Shown piece after piece: positions 38,771 to 56,675 of a DNA stretch of 64,000 nt. A program made the translations under genes and the position numbers. The number at the start of each line of letters is the position of its first letter. Positions within the stretch are counted from its first letter, which is position 1. The DNA is taken from contig NC_090964.1 of assembly GCF_040807025.1 (NCBI RefSeq), forward strand, positions 6,999,214 to 7,063,213, written 5' to 3'. The notes under the pieces were generated by a model, which searched no databases, was not told the origin of the DNA, and was given only the letters and a program-made list of their open reading frames with translations. Source of the DNA: Struthio camelus. Its lineage: Eukaryota; Chordata; Aves; Struthioniformes; Struthionidae.

Positions 38771-39824
38771 CTCCAACCACTCCCATTCAAATCGGCTGTA
38801 TAGCACTTTTAAACCATTTTGAGACTGGCGAGAGGTTGGTTTTGGCCACTGCGTTGCTGAACAAACCCTGTCCTAGTACCCTGGCAACAGGATGGCAAGT
38901 CATACCTTTAGACAGGTCTCTGAGGAATTCGGCATACCGTAACCATCACCTGATTTTAGCTAGCTAACTTTTCTCTCTAAGCCATGAATTTAGCTCCCTA
39001 CTGATCCTTTTTCCTTGCCTCCTTGGAGCCTTCCCCCTCCTCCCTCAAAAGATTTAGTCTGTTCCAGTATCAGCATCTATGTTTTTGGTGCATTTGGGTC
39101 CCCTCTGCCCCCACTGCTAGGATTTCACAGGACCTGACAGCAAGGTGAAGGTTTGTACCTTCTTTACAGCGAGGCTAACACCTTGGTTTAGTTCTTTGGA
39201 AGTCAAGAGCAAATATATCAAGCCCAGCACAGTGAGGAGGGGAAAAAAAGACAAGATGCTATGAGGCAGCAGGGAACATCTCTGCCACTGCTTGGCACAG
39301 GCCCCCTTTACACCAGGAATAATCCTCTCCATATAGAATGGAAGTTGGACTCCTCATGGAAGCAGTGGAGAAAAATCTTACCAAAAGATTCCCCACTGCA
39401 AAGCCACACAAAAATTCAAGTCCAGCCTGATTTAACAGCACTGAATTGCTTTGCCTCAGCCAATTCACGAGGAGCCTAACAGAATTAGAAGCTCATTCTA
39501 GTAAGCCACTTGCCCCCAAAACATCCAGTCCTGTAAAATACACTAGACAGTGGAGAAAGGGCAGGGTGCAGGTATCCTCTCTCTATCATCAGGGGCACAG
39601 AGGCAAGACAGAAAGATGACATTACCTTCCTCAGTGGCATTCACAAACTAGAAAAGTTCACAGTACTCTGTCTCTGCCCTTGGATCGGGCCACTGGGGAT
39701 GTAAAGTCCTGTAGCAGCCCTGCATTCCCACTGCAGAACCACAGCAAGTGAATTCCTCTGGGCAGCAGCTGTTATTTCTCACATGGTTAAAAACTGTCTT
39801 CCCAAGAACCACCCAGCACCTATG

Positions 39825-47994
<8,170 letters not shown>

Positions 47995-48002
47995 GTCTTA
48001 TC

Positions 48003-49112
48003 CTGAGAGCTTCTTTTCTTTTTTGCATTAGAAAGATGAAAATAAAGGGGTTAAAGGTACAGGAGATTCTGTTTGAGCCCAGAGTAACACTGCAAGCGAT
48101 CACCTTGGAAAAATAAGCTTTGATTAGCCGCTTTGGAGCTCTTTTTATCGTTTGTACAAATACGTTTCAGTAGACAATGAAAGAGCCAAACACTTCGGAA
48201 ATAAGCTAAGGAATTCTCCAGATATATGTTACCAGACTTGTTTTGTACTCGCTGGTAGCAAGAAAAAGAGTTGCTGCTTCTTCCAACAAAACTAGCTGGT
48301 GATTTAGTACAGACCCATGACAACAAGCACTCACGTTGCACAGGGCTGCCAGCAGGCCAGTCACAAAGTGGGGAGAACACAAATTAACCTTCAATATTTT
48401 TGTACGTTTAAGTCATTGGAAACTCTTAAAACGAAGCAGTTGTCTACCTTGCCAACCGCACTACTCTGACCACTGATATTTCTTGTTCTTCCCAAGCAGA
48501 GAACATTAGCCTCAGGAGCTGTAAAGACATTGTTTTCCACCCAATCTTCCACACACCAAATGCTACTAACTGGTTCGAGCCTAAGAGGATAGAGGACTTC
48601 ACCGAAACTCCAGGTGAACCTTCAAGAGTGCCAGCGAGGAGCCCTGAGGCAAGCCAAGGAGCCACGGAGAGAGAGCTGCGGGGGCGAAGTCCAGACCCAG
48701 CCACCAGCACCGCAGCTGCACCGACGGCGCGGACTGCCCGCAGCGGCCTCCTGCCCCTTCCCTCGGGGGCCGCAGCCGCGGCACAGCCGGCAAGGAGAAG
48801 CTGAAGCTCGGGCTCTGCTACAGAGCTCTGAACCCTCCCCGCGAGCAGCTTCGGAGGAAGACGCTTCCTCCTCCGACACCGCCGGCCTTTCACGCAGCGA
48901 GCTCAAAACAAACCCCTCGCAAAGAAGCCACTTTTTTTCCACAAGAAAAGGGAAATAATAATAATTGGGGGAAAAAAAAAAAAAGGAGGCACCAAAAAAG
49001 AACCGAAGTGACTGGCGGGTGCGCAGCCAGCGGCCCCCACCCGCCGCGGGGCCGCCGCGCTCCCGACCCGGCCGGTTCCCCCCGCCCCCGCCCGGGCCGC
49101 CGCTGCCGTTAC
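48003..49112 (-). other. DHDDS: DHDDS 5' intron
   Basis: This is the inferred intron between the non-coding first exon and the MSWI exon. Its right half is part of the CpG island and its left half is AT-richer. An A-run lies at about 48,971-48,983. No other feature is evident. Confidence 0.55.
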
Positions 49113-49175
49113 CTCGCCCGGCGGCACCGCCTCAGCCTCCCCAGCAGGATGACGTGCCCTTCCGCTTACGTCACC
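49113..49175 (-). other. DHDDS: DHDDS non-coding first exon (approximate upstream end)
   Basis: On the minus strand a CGGGCGAG|GTAACGG splice donor at 49,113/49,112 ends a GC-rich stretch at the CpG island, with no start codon that continues usefully. DHDDS in other vertebrates has a short untranslated first exon spliced to the exon carrying MSWI. The coding exon's acceptor is probably the CAG at 48,005-48,003, 8 bases before the ATG, although its pyrimidine tract is poor. The transcription start is inferred from nearby CRE-like and ETS-like motifs. Confidence 0.55.
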
Positions 49176-49237
49176 CGCCGGCGCCGGGGGCGGGGAAGGG
49201 GGGGTTGCGCGCAGGCGCGGCGGGGCGCGGGGCGAGG

Positions 49238-49345
49238 GAGGCCGCAGGGCGCGTGCGCGATGGGAGGAGGCCGCAGGGCGCGTGCGCGATGGGAGGAGGC
49301 CGCAGGGCGCGTGCGCGATGGGAGGAGGCCGCAGGGCGCGTGCGT
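49238..49345. repeat. 29-bp CpG-rich tandem repeat at the DHDDS promoter
   Basis: Four tandem units (the last partial) with a period of exactly 29 bp begin at 49,242, 49,271, 49,300 and 49,329. Each contains CCGCAGGGCGCGTGCGC. The first three carry GCGCGTGCGC (49,249, 49,278 and 49,307), one base from the NRF1 consensus GCGCATGCGC, and the last carries GCGCGTGCGT. The near-identity of copies points to recent expansion. Confidence 0.93.
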
Positions 49346-49374
49346 CTGGGGCGGGGCGGGGGGTATGATGGCGG

Positions 49375-50120
49375 CTGTGGGGTGACAGTGGGGCTGGGGT
49401 TGTGCGGGGCCTGGAGGGTAACATCGGCGCCGGGGCGGTTTTGGGGGGCTGGAGGGTGACGGGGGGCTGGAGCAGTTTTAGGGGGGGCTGGAGGGTGACA
49501 GGGGGGCTGGAGGGTGACAGCAGGACCAAGGCAGTTATGGGGGGGGGGCTGGAGGGTGACAGCAGGGCTGGAGCAGTTTTGGGGGGGCTAGAGGGTGACA
49601 GCAGGACCAAGGCAGTTATGGGGGGGGCTGGAGCAGTTTTGGGGGGGCTGGAGGGTGACAGCAGGACCAAGGCAGTTATGGGGGGGGGCTGGAGGGTGAC
49701 AGCAGGGCTGGAGCAGTTTTGGGGGGGCTAGAGGGTGACAGCAGGACCAAGGCAGTTATGGGGGGCTGGAGGGTGACAGCAGGGCTGGAGCAGTTTTGGG
49801 GTGGGGGGACTGGAGGGTGACAGCGGGGCTGGGGCAGTTTGGGGGGGGGGCTGGAGGGTGACAGCAGGGCTGGGGCAGTTTTGGGGGGTGGGGGGGCTGG
49901 ACAGTGACAGCAGGACCAAGGCAGTTATGGGGGGCTGGAGGGTGACAGTGGGGCTGGGGCAGTTTTGGGGGGTGGGGGGCTGGAGGGTGACAGCAGGGCT
50001 GGAGCAGTTGTGGGGGGCTAGAGGGTGACAGCAGGACCAAGGCAGTTATGGGGGGGCTGGAGGGTGACAGCAGGGCTGGAGCAGTTTGGAGGGGCTAGAG
50101 GGTGACAGCGGGGCCGAGGC
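49375..50120. repeat. G-rich minisatellite between LIN28A and DHDDS
   Basis: About 19 copies of a roughly 37-45-bp unit are present, each with a CTGGAGGGTGACAG-type core followed by G-runs of 5-9 bases. Two unit types alternate. One continues CAGGGCTGGAGCAGTTTTGG and the other CAGGACCAAGGCAGTTATGG, often with CTAGAGG in place of CTGGAGG. The + strand is strongly G-skewed. Open frames through it on either strand are repetitive Gly/Trp-rich or Pro-rich artefacts. Confidence 0.95.
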
Positions 50121-50445
50121 AGTTACGGGGCCCAGCAGGCTGCTCATGTTTCCCCTTACTCGTGCTCGCAGCAGGATGCGCCTGGCGGGAGCTGGCGGAG
50201 GAGCGGAGCGCTTGCACCGATTTCCCAGCTCAGGTCAGGGCTGCGCTGCCGATGGTTTAGCTTGCCCTAAGCCAGCCCGCTCAGCCACCCTGCATGCCCT
50301 ATTCCTGGCGCTCCCTCCTGCTCGCCCCTCCGCCCAGCACACAGGCAGCCCCTACTTCTTTGGGTCTGGGTGTCTCATCCTCACGGCCCCAGGGGAGGAA
50401 AATAAACCATACCCAAAACATCACCAGCAGCCATTGCCCATGGTC

Positions 50446-50451
50446 TTTATT
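50446..50451 (-). terminator. LIN28A: LIN28A poly(A) signal AATAAA
   Basis: AATAAA on the minus strand in the context AAAAATAAAGACC lies 3.1 kb past the LIN28A stop codon. This matches the long 3'UTR known for LIN28A. An additional AT-rich stretch just upstream in the transcript adds overlapping AAAATAAA-type sequence. Cleavage is expected near 50,420-50,435. Confidence 0.75.
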
Positions 50452-51309
50452 TTTATTTTTCCAGAAAAGAAAAAAACCACATTTTACGTAGTTGGTACAA
50501 AAACAAATTTTAAAAAAAAATGAAAGGAGGGGAAAAAACCCTGCAGCAACCGGAATATTGGATCTTGCTGCAGAGACTCCAGCAGGAAATCTGCTCTTTG
50601 GAAAGTCCGGCTTGGGTGTAACCCCTGAGCGGTGCACAGCCACCCCTTTTATCCCCCCTCCCCCCCACACCCACTTCATAAAAATTCAAGAGTTTGACAC
50701 AAACAAGCTTTGGTTGCTAGCAGTAAACATGGAGTTACATTCTTCCGTCTCCTAGTAGACAATCTTGTGACTCAAGGCTTTTGCACCAGGGGAGAAAACA
50801 TCTCTTGAGGGACATCTTTTCCTTATACATTCAGATGCTCCCATACTACACCTTGACCCTGAGTGTGCAGCCTTGTCCACCTGCAGTTCACGCTGTCCCG
50901 TAATGCATAGTGCCCGGCACCTGCAACCCTTGCATGGGCAGGGTAGGTGATGATGCAGCAATTTAGTAATTATTGTCAAGATACAGGAAGAACCACAAGA
51001 GCAAATGCAATGAGAAGATGCAAATCAAGAAATTCCATCTTTTCCAGTGTGGCTTCCCTTTACAGATAAAAATCCCTGTTTTTTTTTCCCTTGAATCCCG
51101 GTACCTTACTGGTCCTGAGGAAAACCTGAGCGATTCACTAGCCATTTACTATTTGCTTTAGTCTAGGACAGGGATGGTTACAGAAGTCAGCTCCCCACAC
51201 AGGCAGAGTTGCAAGGCAGAGTACACAGAGAAGATCCTGTCTCCCTGGTCCAAAACCTATTAGATGCTTTGGCTATTTTTTTTTTCCTTTTTTTTTTCCC
51301 TCTTACTTT

Positions 51310-51317
51310 TGTAAACA
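51310..51317 (-). promoter_or_regulatory. LIN28A: Candidate miR-30 target site in the LIN28A 3'UTR
   Basis: The + strand reads TGTAAACA, giving TGTTTACA in the mRNA, an 8-mer match to the miR-30 seed. A 7-mer match occurs at 50,723-50,729. miR-30 has been reported to act on LIN28A in mammals, but a single seed match in AT-rich sequence can arise by chance. Confidence 0.5.
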
Positions 51318-52353
51318 ATAATCGAGGAGAATACTGAGAGAAAATGGAGAGATTTACAGAGATATTTACACATACTAGACATCTAGCAGAAAGTCACCAA
51401 ACCATTAAATTGGAGGGGGAGGGGAAAGGTTCTACATGATTCTTCAAGACAGAAACAAGAGTTAGGGGGGCAGCAGTTTCCCCGGCACAACCAAGGGGAC
51501 ACGGGAAGGCCAGCGGTCCCCCCGCAATGCGACAGCGGGACCCGAAGCCCAGGCTTAGACACGCAACCCAGTGCGCTCTATTGCATTTACCCCGTTCAGA
51601 CAAAAGCGGTTATCCTGAAGCAGGTGCGTACAGATCCCACAGCTATTCAAGAACTAAAAGGCCTTTCCCCACCCTCCCAAAAAAGAGACCACCACCTCAC
51701 CATAAAAACTACTGTAGCAGAGCAGGAAAGCAGCTAGGGGAGCGACTCTGTGCCCCGGGCACAGGTAGGGTTTGGGACGGTACGAAACGGCCTCAGCCAC
51801 CCCCGCGGTGGGTCCTGTTGGCAAGGACGGAGCAGGTGCTCCCTACCTGTCCCTGCCCTGATCTACATCTAAACCTATCGCTACCTAAAAAACAGCAGAA
51901 ACCGTGCCCGCGTTCTGGCACACCAGCCCGGCGAGGCGTCCTCCCCGGGGAAGGGCCCAGCCGGCCCCCGGGGCTGCGAGGTTTAACGCAGCATCGCCCT
52001 CCGCGGCCCAAAACCAGGAGCGCAGAGTTTCCCCCAGCCGCTGTGAGCGGACCCGTGTGCCCGAGCGCGAGCGCGAGAGAGAAGCAGAGGAGAGTCCTCA
52101 AAGACACCGGGCTGGGAGGAAATCTGGGGTTGGGGAGCCAACGCAGGCTCTAGCAGCTGTGCCCTTGCCCGTGGCACCGCCTGGCTTCTCCTTCCCCTCG
52201 CGCAGAGCTACAGCCCCAAATTCCTCCTCGGTCCAGTGGGGAAGGGAAAGAGACTCTATTAAAATACAGTTCAAAAGAAAACAAAACCCAAACATACCAA
52301 AAAACACAACCAAAAAGCTCAACAACACGTCAGTCCACCTAGCGAACATCCAG

Positions 52354-52361
52354 TGAGGTAG
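52354..52361 (-). promoter_or_regulatory. LIN28A: let-7 target site (8-mer) in the LIN28A 3'UTR
   Basis: The + strand reads TGAGGTAG, so the LIN28A mRNA carries CTACCTCA, a full 8-mer match to the let-7 seed. It lies about 1.2 kb past the stop codon. LIN28A blocks let-7 maturation and is itself repressed by let-7, so the site fits the known double-negative loop. Confidence 0.85.
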
Positions 52362-52452
52362 ATCTACGCTTCCAATACAAACTTTGTCACGTCTTTGTGC
52401 TGTTAGAAAAAACCCTCCTCTCTGTCCAGCACTGGGCTACAGAGGCATTTTA

Positions 52453-52460
52453 TCCCTGAG
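52453..52460 (-). promoter_or_regulatory. LIN28A: miR-125/lin-4 target site (8-mer) in the LIN28A 3'UTR
   Basis: The + strand reads TCCCTGAG, so the mRNA carries CTCAGGGA, a full 8-mer seed match to miR-125, the vertebrate lin-4. It lies about 100 bases upstream of the let-7 site in the transcript. Repression of lin-28 by lin-4 is known from worm to mammal. A second, weaker 7-mer match lies at 50,857-50,863. Confidence 0.8.
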
Positions 52461-53577
52461 ATTGCTCGAATACCTGAGAATAAGTTGCAGGAGTTAGGTC
52501 CTTTCTCTCTCTCTCTCTCTCTTTTTTCTTTTTTTCCTTAAAGATTAAAATATACAAAAATACAAAAACAGAATATTTATATTAAAAAAAAAAACAAAAC
52601 AAAACCAAAGACGACAAACAAACCCAAAGATACGTCATTCACGCACATCCTAGTGCAGGTTTCACTCGGCGTTGGCTTCGGCACGGACGGGGAGGCTGGA
52701 GGAGAGCGGTCCACCGGCGCCAATAAATAAAGGCAAGGCTAGCGGGGCTGCTGGGCAGGGACAGCCGCGGCCGCGGACGGACTGGGTCACCCTTTTGCTC
52801 TGCCCGCCGCAGGGACTCGGGCCGGGAGCGTCCAGAGCCCGGTTCGAACACCCAGGCAGGAGGAGCAGAGGTGCGTTTGTATCCCGCATGGATTTGATCC
52901 AGACCCGGCCAATGCGGCGTCTAGATCAAGCCACATTTGGGTACGTGGAGACCCTGGAGGTGTTTTATACACAGCATCCGAGGGGAAACTCTGCCAGCAA
53001 CATCCCAGGGCGCAGGCGCTGCCCCGTGGCCGGGGCCCAAGCAGGGCTCGAGGTTTCCCGGGCCGTTTCCTTCCGGACGCAGCCGAAATCGGGGCTCCGC
53101 CGGTTACAGCGGCGGCACAGAAACCCGCGCTGCCCCGGCCGCTCCCTCCGTCCCGGGCACGCGGGGAGGGACGGAGCGGCGGGAGGCGGCAGCGGTCCCC
53201 GCTCAGCTCGCCTTCGCCGGGGACGTCGTCCAGGCTGGGCCGGCGCCTCCCTGGGATGTTGCTTCTCTGCTCCTCCTCCCAGCGATGCTACTCACGGGCT
53301 TCGTTTGGAGAAGGAACAAACGTGAATCGCGTGCGGCTTTTTTTAAGCTGGAAGAGGTGCGCTGGGCACCGCCTCCCCCTATTTTTGGAGCCATCCCAAT
53401 TAAAGCAGGGCTTTTCCCAGGCCGCGGACGGCGGGCTGGGCAGGGCCGCCGTGGGACCCTGCCGTCCTCCCTGCCCAGTCCGTCCGTCCTGCCCTCCCTC
53501 CCCGCAGCCCCCAGCGCTGCCCGGTGCCTCGTCAAAGCCGTCTCGCCCCGGCGGGAGCCCCCCCCCGGCACCCGCCA

Positions 53578-55591
53578 TCATTCCCGGCTCTCGGGGAGGA
53601 GGGCCGGGCTGTGCATTTCCTCCTCCTCGCGGAAGTAGGCAGGTTTTCCCTGCGAGCTGGGTGACTGCTGCGCTTTCGCCGGGCAGTTGGCGACCATGTG
53701 GGCGATGCTCTGGCAGAAGTGGCATTTCTTGGGCTGCGGTGGGAGCTTGCACTCTTTGGCGTGGTGATCCAGCCCGCCGCAGTTGTAGCATCTGGGGGGG
53801 GGGGGGGCCGGGGGAGAGATTTGAGGAGGAAAAACCAAACGAGGCCGTTGGCCGGCGCGCGTCCTGGCGCAGGGCTGCAGCGCGCCGGCGGGTCCGGCCG
53901 GCAGCTCCTGGCCACCGGCCTGGGGCACCCGTCAAATTCTGCCTGCGTCAAGCAGCCGTGCCACGGACACGTCCCCTGCCCCGCACTGCCGCCCCCGAGT
54001 CACCCCCTCTCTGTCCGGCGCCCCGTCCCCATCGCAGGGGGTCGCGCACCCAGGGAGGGTGCTGGTGGTCCATCCATCCTTCGGTGGCAGCCCGCTTTCC
54101 CGGCGCTCGGAGCACCGCGCGCCCCGGGGCGCCGCTGCGGGAGCCGGGCGGCTGGGCCAGCGCCAGGCTCTGCCGCGGGAGCCGGGTCGGGGAGCTCCGG
54201 CTTTTCCGCACGGCCCCGTTCCCAGCGGGGCTGCCAGCACGGGCAGCCGACCCGCGGCCCCCGGAGCAGCTCGCTCTTTGGGAGAGGAGGGCGGCTCGCC
54301 CAGCGCAGCCCCCGCGGATCCCAGTCCTGCCCCAGCATGGCCCAGTGGTGCTGCTTGTACCCAGGAGATGGCAGCAAACCCACGCGCCGAAACCAGGGAC
54401 GTCGGGGACAAAATCAGGGGCACAGACCCCTCTAGCTCAGCTATGGTTGTGGACCCTGCACGCCCGGACCCTGCGCGGAGGGTACCACCGCCGGAGCGGC
54501 AACAGGCAGGGGGACAGGCGGCATCTCCGGCCGGAGAACAAACACCCCGAGCCCGGCCTCCGGCGAGGGGCAGCCCCAGCCTGGGCTCGTCCCCGGCTCT
54601 GCCCTCACCGCTCTCCCCGCACGGGTGCCACGTTCCCATCAGAGCAACCCGGGGAGAGGGAGCTGGCTGGGCACGGCATCCTTAAATCCCGCACGGGTCT
54701 AGGATGGCCACAACCGTTTGCTTCCCTTTTCCTTCCCAATTCCCTTCTGGCCCCTTGGCAAACCCGCTCGTGGCGACGGCCGGGTGCAAGCGCAGCTCCC
54801 CAGCAGCCGGCACGGGGAGGAGAGGGGCGACGGGAGCAGCAGCGAACGCTCGGCCAGAAACTCGCCGCGGGGCTGAGCGCCGCCGCGGGAGATGCTGCTA
54901 GGACGTCCGGCCGCTTCCTGACCCCCAGCAACGGGCTCCTCTCGGAGAAAATCCCCCCCCAGCCAGCTCAGCGCGGCCGCGGCTCACGCACGCAACGGGA
55001 ACGTCGGTCCGGCGCCTCCCCGACCTCTGCCCTCTCGCTGCCGCTTTTCTGCCCTTTCCCCAAAAAGCTGCATCTGCCGCTCATTAAAGGCTGAAGGAAG
55101 CGTCTTTCCCCGAGGAAGGGCCAGCGCCCGCCGTGCACCCCGGGGCCAGCGCCCTGCCGCCCCGCGACGCTCATCTTCCAGCCTTTCCCAGCGCCAAAGC
55201 GGGCAGGATGGGGGTCCCTGCCCGCAGCTCCCTGCCCTCCGGCGCCCAGTGCCGCCGAGCACCGTGGGGACGAGCTCCGTCCCAGGGGACACAAAGGAGA
55301 CACGGGTGGACGGGGACACTCGGATCTTCGCCCGCGCCGGCCCGGAGCCCGGCGTCCCCTCCCGGCACCATGCCCCGAGGCCGCCCCGACCCCACTCGCC
55401 CCTTACCGGTCTCCTTTCGACCTGCGTTTCTGCAGGTTCTTGCCCTTCGGTCTCCTCTCGCTGCCGATGCAGAAGACGCCGCCCGGGCCGGTCACCCGGA
55501 TGGACTCCAAGCCTTTGGATGACTTCTTGAAGGTGAATTCGACAGCTTCGCCCTCCTTGAGGCTGCGGAAACCCTCCATGTGGAGCTTGCT
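53578..55591 (-). CDS. LIN28A: LIN28A, last two coding exons (gene continues beyond the right edge)
   Basis: Exon 55,591-55,407 encodes SKLHMEGFRSLKEGEAVEF through QKRRSKGD plus two bases of Arg, then a GTAAGG donor. Exon 53,791-53,578 follows a CCCCCAG acceptor and encodes CYNCGGLDHHAKEC through FREEEEMHSPALLPESRE and a TGA stop. LIN28A is a cytoplasmic and nucleolar RNA-binding protein that binds let-7 precursors and recruits TUT4/7 for uridylation, and also binds mRNAs in stem and germ cells. The first exon holds the end of the cold-shock domain and the basic linker. The second holds both CCHC zinc knuckles, C-X2-C-X4-H-X4-C in each (CYNCGGLDHHAKEC and CHFCQSIAHMVANC), which read the GGAG motif of let-7. 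The exons for the N terminus and most of the cold-shock domain are not found up to 64,000 and should lie to the right. Confidence 0.97.
53792..55406 (-). other. LIN28A: LIN28A intron between the last two coding exons
   Basis: This GC-rich intron of 1.6 kb is flanked by a GTAAGG donor and a poly-C/CAG acceptor. Several long open frames cross it on both strands, but none shows a known domain, and they reflect high GC with few stop codons. Confidence 0.85.
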
Positions 55592-56609
55592 CTGGGGGAG
55601 GCGAGGAAAGGAGGGGGTGAGCGCCGCGCCGGGGCCGCGGCAGGACGGCCCCTCCAGCCGACGCGCCCCCCTGCCAGGCCCTGGTTTTGCCGACGGACAT
55701 TACCTGGGGCGCAGCCACGGTGCAGAGTGGCGCTGAGCCCCTTGCTCCTGGGCCCGCGACGAGCCCCAGCCCTGCAAGCATCGTCCCAGGGTGCGAGGAG
55801 CATCGAGGTCTCCCCCGTGCCTGCCCCCCCCCCCCGCTTCTGCCCCAGCCAAACGATGGCAGCCGGCTCTTTGCTGCCCTCCGCGCGCACTTCGCGCCTC
55901 CCCGCGCAGGGGCAGGACCCGCGCGACACAGAGCGAGCCCCCTTGCACGCGTGCAATGGCAAATCCGCTGTAAACCGCAGAGGATATAATACGCTGGTGC
56001 AGAAAGCGGGGCCCTACGGGAGGCGTTTGCTCGGCCCTCCCTGCTCAGCTTCCCAGAACAATGAGGAGCTTTTCTCTGGGGCCCGAAGGCTGCGCTTTCC
56101 CGGTGTGACCTGGCGAGGCTGTTATCAAAAACATGGCTCTTCTGGCCTTCGCTCACCCCAGGTCTGCAGTCCTTTCGCCCGAGCATCCTTAAACAGCTGC
56201 TATGCTGAAGCCCGACGCCACTCGCCCTGGGGTCCCAGCTAACCCCAACCGGAGCATCGCTTTTGCTGCAGCTCTGCTCAGTTAAAACCCTTTAAATGCC
56301 CCCCCCCCCCCAAATTAAGCAGCTGTTTAGCCCGGGATCATCTGTGCTGGCTGCATCCCCTTTCCTTCCTGGGACCACCACACCAGTCAACACCCCAAAA
56401 TCAAACTCGGGAGTTCAGAAAGACCCAGATCGGGCTTGAGTGGGGGGGGGGGCTCCGCTTCGTTTGAGGGGGGCAAAGCAGGGCGAGTAAAGAGCGCAGG
56501 GGGCTTTGCCGGCAGAGGAGGAGCAGCTCCACCTCGCCGGGCCCGGCGCAGGCAGCTCCGCTTCGCGGCCGAGCCCGGCGGGCTGCACCGCGCCGCGCCT
56601 GCCAGCAGG

Positions 56610-56675
56610 ACCCTGCTTTTTATGAATGGAGCCTCTCGCCCATTCATGGGCTCCTGAGTCACCGTCACGTGGCGC
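56610..56675 (-). promoter_or_regulatory. Promoter-like motif cluster inside the LIN28A intron
   Basis: Read on the minus strand in order: CACGTGAC (56,671-56,664), the AP-1 consensus TGACTCA (56,661-56,655), a perfect 8-bp inverted repeat ATGAATGG/CCATTCAT with a 10-base loop (56,622-56,647), then CATAAAAAGC (56,624-56,615), a TATA-like element followed by GC-rich sequence. The order and spacing resemble a focused promoter pointing towards LIN28A exon 3. Confidence 0.4.

Larger units (their letters stand above)
38435..39824 (-). other. DHDDS: Probable DHDDS 3' untranslated region
   Basis: This lies between the DHDDS stop codon and the candidate poly(A) signal at 38,457. It has no meaningful open frame. 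A segment at about 38,665-38,770 resembles an old CR1-type fragment, which would then be part of the transcript. The extent depends on which poly(A) signal is used. Confidence 0.45.
48650..49400 (-). promoter_or_regulatory. DHDDS: DHDDS CpG-island promoter with CRE and ETS motifs
   Basis: GC- and CpG-rich DNA surrounds the first exon. Around 49,150-49,173 there are a TGACGT (49,150), a TTACGTCA (49,166-49,173) and between them CTTCCGC, an ETS-type site on the minus strand. Close CRE/ATF and ETS motifs with no TATA box are usual for housekeeping promoters. The 29-bp CpG-rich array lies immediately upstream. Confidence 0.65.
50430..53577 (-). other. LIN28A: LIN28A 3' untranslated region
   Basis: About 3.1 kb lie between the LIN28A stop and its AATAAA, similar to the long 3'UTR of mammalian LIN28A. 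Read on the minus strand it carries seed matches for let-7, miR-125 and miR-30, a (GA)n stretch (seen as CT on + at 52,504-52,522), and several U/A-rich tracts. Left of about 51,500 it is of ordinary composition, and right of that it becomes GC-rich. Confidence 0.75.

Noticed and set aside
48903-49670. 255-codon proline-rich minus-strand frame
   Set aside because: Most of it is translation of the two tandem arrays, with no conserved domain. It is a repeat artefact.
53256-55094. 612-codon open frame on the + strand over the LIN28A exons and intron
   Set aside because: It runs antisense across two LIN28A exons and their intron, is rich in Pro, Arg, Gly and Ala, shows no domain, and is explained by GC-rich DNA with few stop codons.
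54984-56186. 400-codon minus-strand frame through LIN28A exon 3
   Set aside because: It reads the exon in the wrong frame. The true frame (SKLHMEGFRS...) is bounded by good splice sites.
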